Origin: Gemmatimonadota bacterium
GTDB lineage: Bacteria > Gemmatimonadota > Gemmatimonadetes > Gemmatimonadales > Gemmatimonadaceae
Direction of reading: 5' to 3'
Length of the DNA: 19,214 nucleotides
Assembly: GCA_031127185.1 (NCBI GenBank)
Contig: JARIET010000018.1
Location: 1-19,214 of the forward strand
Part shown: positions 15,030 through 19,214 of the stretch, piece after piece
Position numbering within the stretch: the first letter of the stretch is position 1
How the letters are laid out: every line of letters begins with the position of its first letter
Notes under the pieces: generated by a model
Told to the model about the DNA's origin: nothing
The model's input: the letters and a program-made list of their open reading frames with translations, nothing else
Databases searched by the model: none
Program-made: the position numbers and the translations under genes

Positions 15030-16193
15030 ATGATCCGATCCACAACTCTCGCCGAACTCCTGACTGCCCTCAGGCGTAGTCGCGTCGTCGCGCTGGTCGG
15101 GCCCCGGCAGTCGGGCAAGACAACACTGGCTCGGCTGGTTGTGCCGCCGGGTTCACCGCGGTATTTCGACCTGGAAGATCCGGTCAGCCTGGCGCGCCTC
15201 GCGGAGCCGATGACAACCCTGCATCCGCTGCGTGGTACGGTGGTGATCGACGAGGTTCAGCGCCGACCAGAGCTGTTTCCCGTGCTCCGGGTGCTCGCCG
15301 ACCGGCGCCCGCTTCCCGCGCGGTTCTTGATTCTCGGGAGTGCGAGCCCGGACCTGCTGCGACAATCGTCGGAGAGCCTGGCCGGGCGCATCGAGACGCT
15401 CACCCTTGACGGCTTCAGCCTCGATGATGTCGGCGGTGGCGAGCGTGCGTTGCGACGCCTCTGGCGCCGAGGTGGCTTTCCCCGTTCGTTTCTCGCCACG
15501 TCCGAGCAGGCCAGCGTCGTCTGGCGACAACAGTTCATCCGAACCTATCTCGAGCGCGACCTGCCACCACTTGGCATCACGATTCCCGCTGCCACCCTGC
15601 TCCGGTTCTGGACCATGCTTGCACACAATCACGGCGGCCTCTGGAACGCCGCGGACGCGGCCCGGTCACTCGGCGTGTCCGAACCGACGGCACGCCGGTA
15701 CCTCGGCCTCCTCAGTGGCCTCTTCCTCGTCCGCCAGCTTCAGCCCTGGCACGCCAACCTCAAGAAGCGACAGGTCAAGTCACCCAAAGTGTATGTGCGC
15801 GACAGCGGGGTGCTGCATGCACTGCTCGGCGTCCATTCCGAGCGCGACCTCCTGACCCACCCCAAGCTCGGATTGTCGTGGGAGGGGTTCGCGATCGAGG
15901 CGGCCATTCGAGCAGCGCGCCCCGACTCCGCACACTTCTGGGCCACGCACAATGGCGCCGAGCTGGACCTGCTGCTCGAGATTCGCGGACGCCGCATCGG
16001 CGTGGAAGTGAAGTTCCAGGACGCCCCAACGCTCACGCCATCCATGCGGACGGCCTTGGCTGACCTTAAGCTTGAGCGACTGGTGGTGCTCTATCCGGGC
16101 GCCCAGCGCTACAACCTCAGCGCGACCGTCCGTGTGGTTCCGTTAGCGGATTTGGCCACACGGGGACGCGCGGTCTTCGTTGGACGGGAATAG
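15030..16193 (+). CDS. AAA-family ATPase with DUF4143 C-terminal region
   Basis: This 387-residue cytoplasmic protein has an N-terminal AAA_14 P-loop domain: Walker A GPRQSGKTT at 24-32 (K30), Walker B VVIDEVQ at 71-77 (D74, E75), and the sensor segment LGSASPDLL (102-110). A short winged-helix follows (about 195-235, DAARSLGVSEPTARRYL). The DUF4143 region at the C-terminus shows a PD-(D/E)xK-nuclease-like core: E290, D313 in GAELDLLLE, and E326-V-K328. The length and order are normal for the family, which is widespread, often strain-variable, and of uncertain role (DNA- or defence-related functions have been suggested). It stands alone, flanked on one side by kinase-gene debris and converging with the M14 peptidase gene 15 bases away. 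These features suggest it may be a recent arrival. Confidence 0.93.
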   Translation: MIRSTTLAELLTALRRSRVVALVGPRQSGKTTLARLVVPPGSPRYFDLEDPVSLARLAEPMTTLHPLRGTVVIDEVQRRPELFPVLRVLADRRPLPARFLILGSASPDLLRQSSESLAGRIETLTLDGFSLDDVGGGERALRRLWRRGGFPRSFLATSEQASVVWRQQFIRTYLERDLPPLGITIPAATLLRFWTMLAHNHGGLWNAADAARSLGVSEPTARRYLGLLSGLFLVRQLQPWHANLKKRQVKSPKVYVRDSGVLHALLGVHSERDLLTHPKLGLSWEGFAIEAAIRAARPDSAHFWATHNGAELDLLLEIRGRRIGVEVKFQDAPTLTPSMRTALADLKLERLVVLYPGAQRYNLSATVRVVPLADLATRGRAVFVGRE

Positions 16194-16208
16194 GCGCAAG
16201 CGCTGCAT

Positions 16209-17471
16209 TTAGGGAATCCGCCGCAGCACCTTCGACGTCGCCTTCTCTGATTCGCGCACGGTAAACACCGCGGGCGTGCCGAGGGGCAGCCAGTATTTTC
16301 CGGCGCGCGTCAGTCCGTTCGCGGGCGCCACGTGCAGGAACTTTCCGGAGAGATCGAGCGTGTCGAGCGCAATCACGCCCTCGAGGTCGCCCATCTCGGC
16401 GAGACGGCCGCTGGTGCGCGCGACGGAATCGTCGAAGTTGATGGCGACGTCCTCCTTCGTTACGCCCGCCGGTGTGACGACCGTGCCACCGACGATCAGC
16501 ATGTCGTACGCGCCGCCGCGGTTGAACGGCAGCGACTCATAGGAGTTCGGGTTAGCGCGCTCGTACGTCTTCATCGCAATCGCCTCCAGCACGCCGAGCA
16601 TCGCCGCAGCGTTGTAGGTGCGGAGCAGCATCTTCTGCGGATCGTTGGGCAGTGCCCCACTCTCGATGAGCACGGTGCTCGCGCCCCAGGCCTGCATCGC
16701 ATCGCCAAACGCGCGGGCGTTGAAGGTGTCGTCGTACTTCGCGATGCGGCCGCGCACCACGTTGTTGAAGTCGTCGGCCAGCCAAGCCGCGACGAGCCGC
16801 GCGCGGGTGCGTACCTCATTGTAAGTCTTGGGTTCGTCTGCGGCCGGTGGCAGCAGGGCGATAGCCGCCGGCAGGCCGTTGCCCACACGGGTACGCGCGT
16901 TCTGGTCGTGGAGGTTGAATCCGAAGTCCGGAACGATCGCGTCGCGCACGGCCTTCAGCGTGCGCCCCTCGGGCGTCGACAGCCGCCGCACATCACGGTT
17001 GATGTCGATGCCCGCCGCGTTTTCGCGCTGGAAGATCTCGGCGCCGTCGGGGTTCAGCATCGGCAGGAATGTCACCGTGAGATCGCTCTCGATGCGGTCG
17101 CGCAACGCACTGGGTTCGCTCGACGCGAGGAACGCGAACATGTCGGCGAGCGCCATCGTCGCCGTGGCCTCGTTGCCGTGCATCTGCGACCACATGAAGA
17201 CCTTCACGGGTCCCCGCCCGAATGTGATCGTGCGGAGCGGGCGGCCCTGCATCGACTTGCCGACTTCCTTCACCGCGAACTTTGGCGACGTGAGCGACGG
17301 TTGGATGGCCCGCCAGAGCTGCGCCTGCGTGAAGCGGCGCGTGGTGATCGCCGCGACCTTGTGCTTCTCGGCAATCGCGAGGCGTTCGGACCAGGGGGTT
17401 TGGGCGGCGGCGGTTGACGCAATCAGTGCGCCAGCGATCAGGGCAGCGTGCGCCGCGAGTACGCGAGTCAT
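16209..17471 (-). CDS. Secreted M14-family zinc carboxypeptidase
   Basis: The 420-residue protein has a signal peptide (1-23, ending AAA-Q) and an M14 metallopeptidase domain. The zinc ligands are H98 and E101 in QMHGNEA and H188 in NLHDQ; NPDG (140-143), INRD (157-160, substrate-binding Arg) and the general base E270 in VLIESGALP are also present, so it should be active. It would trim C-terminal residues from peptides, or act on cell-wall peptides, outside the cytoplasm. The last ~100 residues are not part of the peptidase; one stretch, AYDMLIVGGTVVTPAGV, looks like the first strands of an amidohydrolase beta-sandwich. The ATG at 17471 has a strong SD; a longer frame to 17759 lies inside the neighbouring gene. 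It sits 16 bases after the TPR-protein gene, so both are probably one transcript. Confidence 0.92.
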   Translation of the reverse strand: MTRVLAAHAALIAGALIASTAAAQTPWSERLAIAEKHKVAAITTRRFTQAQLWRAIQPSLTSPKFAVKEVGKSMQGRPLRTITFGRGPVKVFMWSQMHGNEATATMALADMFAFLASSEPSALRDRIESDLTVTFLPMLNPDGAEIFQRENAAGIDINRDVRRLSTPEGRTLKAVRDAIVPDFGFNLHDQNARTRVGNGLPAAIALLPPAADEPKTYNEVRTRARLVAAWLADDFNNVVRGRIAKYDDTFNARAFGDAMQAWGASTVLIESGALPNDPQKMLLRTYNAAAMLGVLEAIAMKTYERANPNSYESLPFNRGGAYDMLIVGGTVVTPAGVTKEDVAINFDDSVARTSGRLAEMGDLEGVIALDTLDLSGKFLHVAPANGLTRAGKYWLPLGTPAVFTVRESEKATSKVLRRIP

Positions 17472-17478
17472 CAGGTGT

Positions 17479-17483
17479 TCCTC
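17479..17483 (-). promoter_or_regulatory. Ribosome binding site of the M14 peptidase gene
   Basis: On the minus strand GAGGA lies seven bases before the ATG at 17471, within the 16-base gap after the stop of the upstream TPR gene. It settles the start among several in-frame candidates. Confidence 0.7.
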
Positions 17484-17487
17484 AGGA

Positions 17488-19214
17488 TCAGCGTTTCTTT
17501 CGCTCGATCTCGGCCAGTTTGGCGCGGATGGGTTCGTCGAGGGCGCGCTGGGACGGCTCGGCGGTTCCGCGCAGGAACAAGTATGCCTGCCACGCCGCAA
17601 CGGCCTCGCTCGTGTCACCGGCAGAGAGAAGTATTCGACCACGGTCCCGGGACGCCGCGGCGGTAACAGACGAAAAAGTTGGATCCACACCGCCTGTGCG
17701 ACGCGCAGTAGCTGCCGCACGCTGCGGGTCACCGACGCGCTCCCAGCCACGAGCCACAATGAGATTCAACGACATACGAACGATCGGAGAAACGGGAGGG
17801 CCATCTGCAAGCGCGGAATCGGCCCGCAGAAGCAGTTCCCGGGTCGGCGAATCCATCGCCAGCAGCAGCGGGGACATGACACGATACACCGCTGGTGCGC
17901 CGCTCATCTCTCGTGACGCCGCGAGTGCGTCCAGTCGCCGAGCGGCGGCACGCACAGCCACCGAATCACCGATGAACTGACTCCAAACGCCCGTCGCCCA
18001 AAGATCTCGAGCCGCCTGCTGCCGCCCCGCCAGCGTTGGTTGTTCGGGCCTTGCCGACAGTGCAGCGGTTGCCCGAGCAGCAGACGCATGATCACCTCCG
18101 CCGAACACAGCGAAGAAGATGTCCTCCGCAGGAAATGCGGGTGTGCCGCTGTCGTCCAGGCCCCGCAACATGCTTTGGATGCGAGCGGCATCGGTCGGAC
18201 GCCCCATGGCTTCGTACAAATACCGCGTCCAGCGCCACGCAGCTCGCCGATCAGAAACCGAGGCGCTGCGGCTCACAAGAGCACGCGCGATCGAATCAGC
18301 GACCGCTGGGTTGCCGGCCGATCCGGCGTAGAACGCGAGACTCAGCTGGTCGTCGAGCGTTGCGTTCGCGTTGGCGTTCAATACTGCGCGCATGGCCAGC
18401 GAATCCCCCATTCCAATCGCCGCTGCGAGGCGGTGTGCCCGCATCATAACCTCAAGGGAATCGACAACCCTGGCGTGAGCCGTTCGCTCCCCCTGCCAGA
18501 GCAGCATGTCGGCGAGGTGCTGTTTGATGTACTCGATCCCAGGGTCCAGACGGAGGGCCTCAGCAAAGGCTTGCTGCGCGCGGGCCATGGATTCGGCGCG
18601 GCTGAACCCGGCGACTTCTCCGCTGTGGAGATAGCGATCGCCGACCAGGTACCACGCCTCGGGTCGGTCAGCGACTTGAAGCGCGAGCCGAGCCGTCGTC
18701 AGGATGATTTCGCGTTCGGATTGAGGCGCTTGAGCGAATCGTCCCGGCTGACTCAGTTCCAGAAGGATGAGGTCCCGCGGCGAGAGCGTGGCGCGGTGAC
18801 GATAGGCAAGTCCCGCAGCGTCCCGTCCGGGAACCGCGAAGGTCGTCGGATTCATCCCACGCGCCTGGGCGAGCGACAGCGCCGCAAGTGCAAAAGTCGA
18901 ATCCACGGTCAGAGCCTGCTCAAGGGCGACGATGGCATCAGCGTACTTAGCCGCACGAAACGCCGCCTGTCCGTTCAGGTATGCTCGCAGCGCCGCCGGA
19001 GGCACGCGCTGTAGCGATGCTACGCGATCGGGCATCTCCCCACCACGCGCGGCGATGAGCTGGGCAGAAAGCGCGACCGCCAGCGCCGCCACGCTGTCCG
19101 CCGGCCCCTTCACCTGCCCTGGCACGGCGTCGCCGTTTCCACCCACCCGAGTAAGCGTCGCGGAAATCACCAATTCACGGCCTGCGACCACCACACTGCC
19201 TCGAAGCACCTGCC
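17488..19214 (-). CDS. Large TPR-repeat regulator, C-terminal part (truncated by window edge)
   Basis: The frame is open to the right edge, so the N-terminus lies outside; 575 residues are visible. The first visible part, VLRGSVVVAGRELVISATLTRVGG, resembles the TolB-like/adenylyl-cyclase-associated module found in multi-domain bacterial regulators. It is followed by TPR-type helical repeats: ALRAYLNGQAAFRAAKYADA, then VALEQALTVDSTFALAALSLA, and later AQQAFAEALRLDPGIEYI. Such modules typically follow a Ser/Thr kinase domain or a DNA-binding domain in soil bacteria, which is my best guess for the missing part. The protein ends in a basic tail, IERKKR. No signal peptide can be judged. It precedes the M14 carboxypeptidase by 16 bases in what is likely one transcript, so it may regulate or sense something related to peptide turnover. 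Confidence 0.75.
   Translation of the reverse strand, partial: QVLRGSVVVAGRELVISATLTRVGGNGDAVPGQVKGPADSVAALAVALSAQLIAARGGEMPDRVASLQRVPPAALRAYLNGQAAFRAAKYADAIVALEQALTVDSTFALAALSLAQARGMNPTTFAVPGRDAAGLAYRHRATLSPRDLILLELSQPGRFAQAPQSEREIILTTARLALQVADRPEAWYLVGDRYLHSGEVAGFSRAESMARAQQAFAEALRLDPGIEYIKQHLADMLLWQGERTAHARVVDSLEVMMRAHRLAAAIGMGDSLAMRAVLNANANATLDDQLSLAFYAGSAGNPAVADSIARALVSRSASVSDRRAAWRWTRYLYEAMGRPTDAARIQSMLRGLDDSGTPAFPAEDIFFAVFGGGDHASAARATAALSARPEQPTLAGRQQAARDLWATGVWSQFIGDSVAVRAAARRLDALAASREMSGAPAVYRVMSPLLLAMDSPTRELLLRADSALADGPPVSPIVRMSLNLIVARGWERVGDPQRAAATARRTGGVDPTFSSVTAAASRDRGRILLSAGDTSEAVAAWQAYLFLRGTAEPSQRALDEPIRAKLAEIERKKR

Noticed and set aside
16194..16208. GCGC-AA-GCGC between the ATPase and the M14 gene as a terminator
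   Set aside because: The stem is only four base pairs and no T-run follows on either strand.
16332..17417. Long plus-strand open frames (about 360 residues each, 16332-17417 and 16828-17916) opposite the M14 and TPR genes
   Set aside because: Their products are Arg/His/Ala-rich without domains, and they lie antisense to genes with clear catalytic motifs. They are expected by-products of GC-rich coding DNA.
18040..19014. Plus-strand open frame of 324 residues opposite the TPR gene
   Set aside because: No recognisable domain or signal peptide; the minus strand shows convincing TPR-type repeats in the same DNA.

Overview
The window looks like a GC-rich chromosome segment from a Gram-negative, aerobic or redox-versatile bacterium. 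Many proteins carry Sec, Tat or lipoprotein export signals. There are two outer-membrane barrels and a TonB-dependent receptor, and several short extra-cytoplasmic redox proteins. The style (dense, overlapping genes, few strong Shine-Dalgarno sites, long TPR regulators, several secreted peptidases) fits Gemmatimonadota best, but that assignment is an inference from protein flavour, not from a marker gene. I see no rRNA, tRNA, CRISPR array, transposase or phage gene.

Left part (1-4121): the tail of a VapC-type PIN toxin runs to 233. Convergent with it is a secreted M55 (DppA-like) D-aminopeptidase (255-1160). Rightward from a near-consensus sigma-70 promoter (1214-1242), which contains a small inverted repeat, come three closely spaced genes: a two-TM SPFH protein, a 61-residue Arc-like ribbon-helix-helix protein, and a membrane-anchored or exported alpha/beta hydrolase with an unusual N-terminal extension.

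Central part (4036-13527): this is the most interesting region. Two transcription units diverge from an AT-rich gap near 9.6 kb. The leftward one is a tightly overlapping six-gene operon: di-heme oxidoreductase lipoprotein (DUF1111/COG3488), Tat-exported Rieske lipoprotein, outer-membrane porin, NRAMP transporter MntH, UspA, and a DtxR/MntR-type metalloregulator. The rightward one encodes a protein that joins a c-heme site to an outer-membrane barrel, a small cytochrome c, and a TonB-dependent receptor. A TTAG-N6-CTAA palindrome lies at the predicted transcription start of the leftward unit and could be the regulator's operator. Together this reads as a redox-coupled divalent metal (Mn/Fe) acquisition locus spanning both membranes; that function is a hypothesis.

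Right part (13533-19214): a secreted beta-lactamase-fold serine hydrolase, a 282-base gap holding a short relic of a Ser/Thr protein kinase activation loop, an AAA/DUF4143 ATPase probably translated from a leaderless mRNA, a secreted M14 zinc carboxypeptidase, and upstream of it the C-terminal part of a large TPR protein (probably a kinase- or TolB-like-domain regulator) that runs off the right edge.
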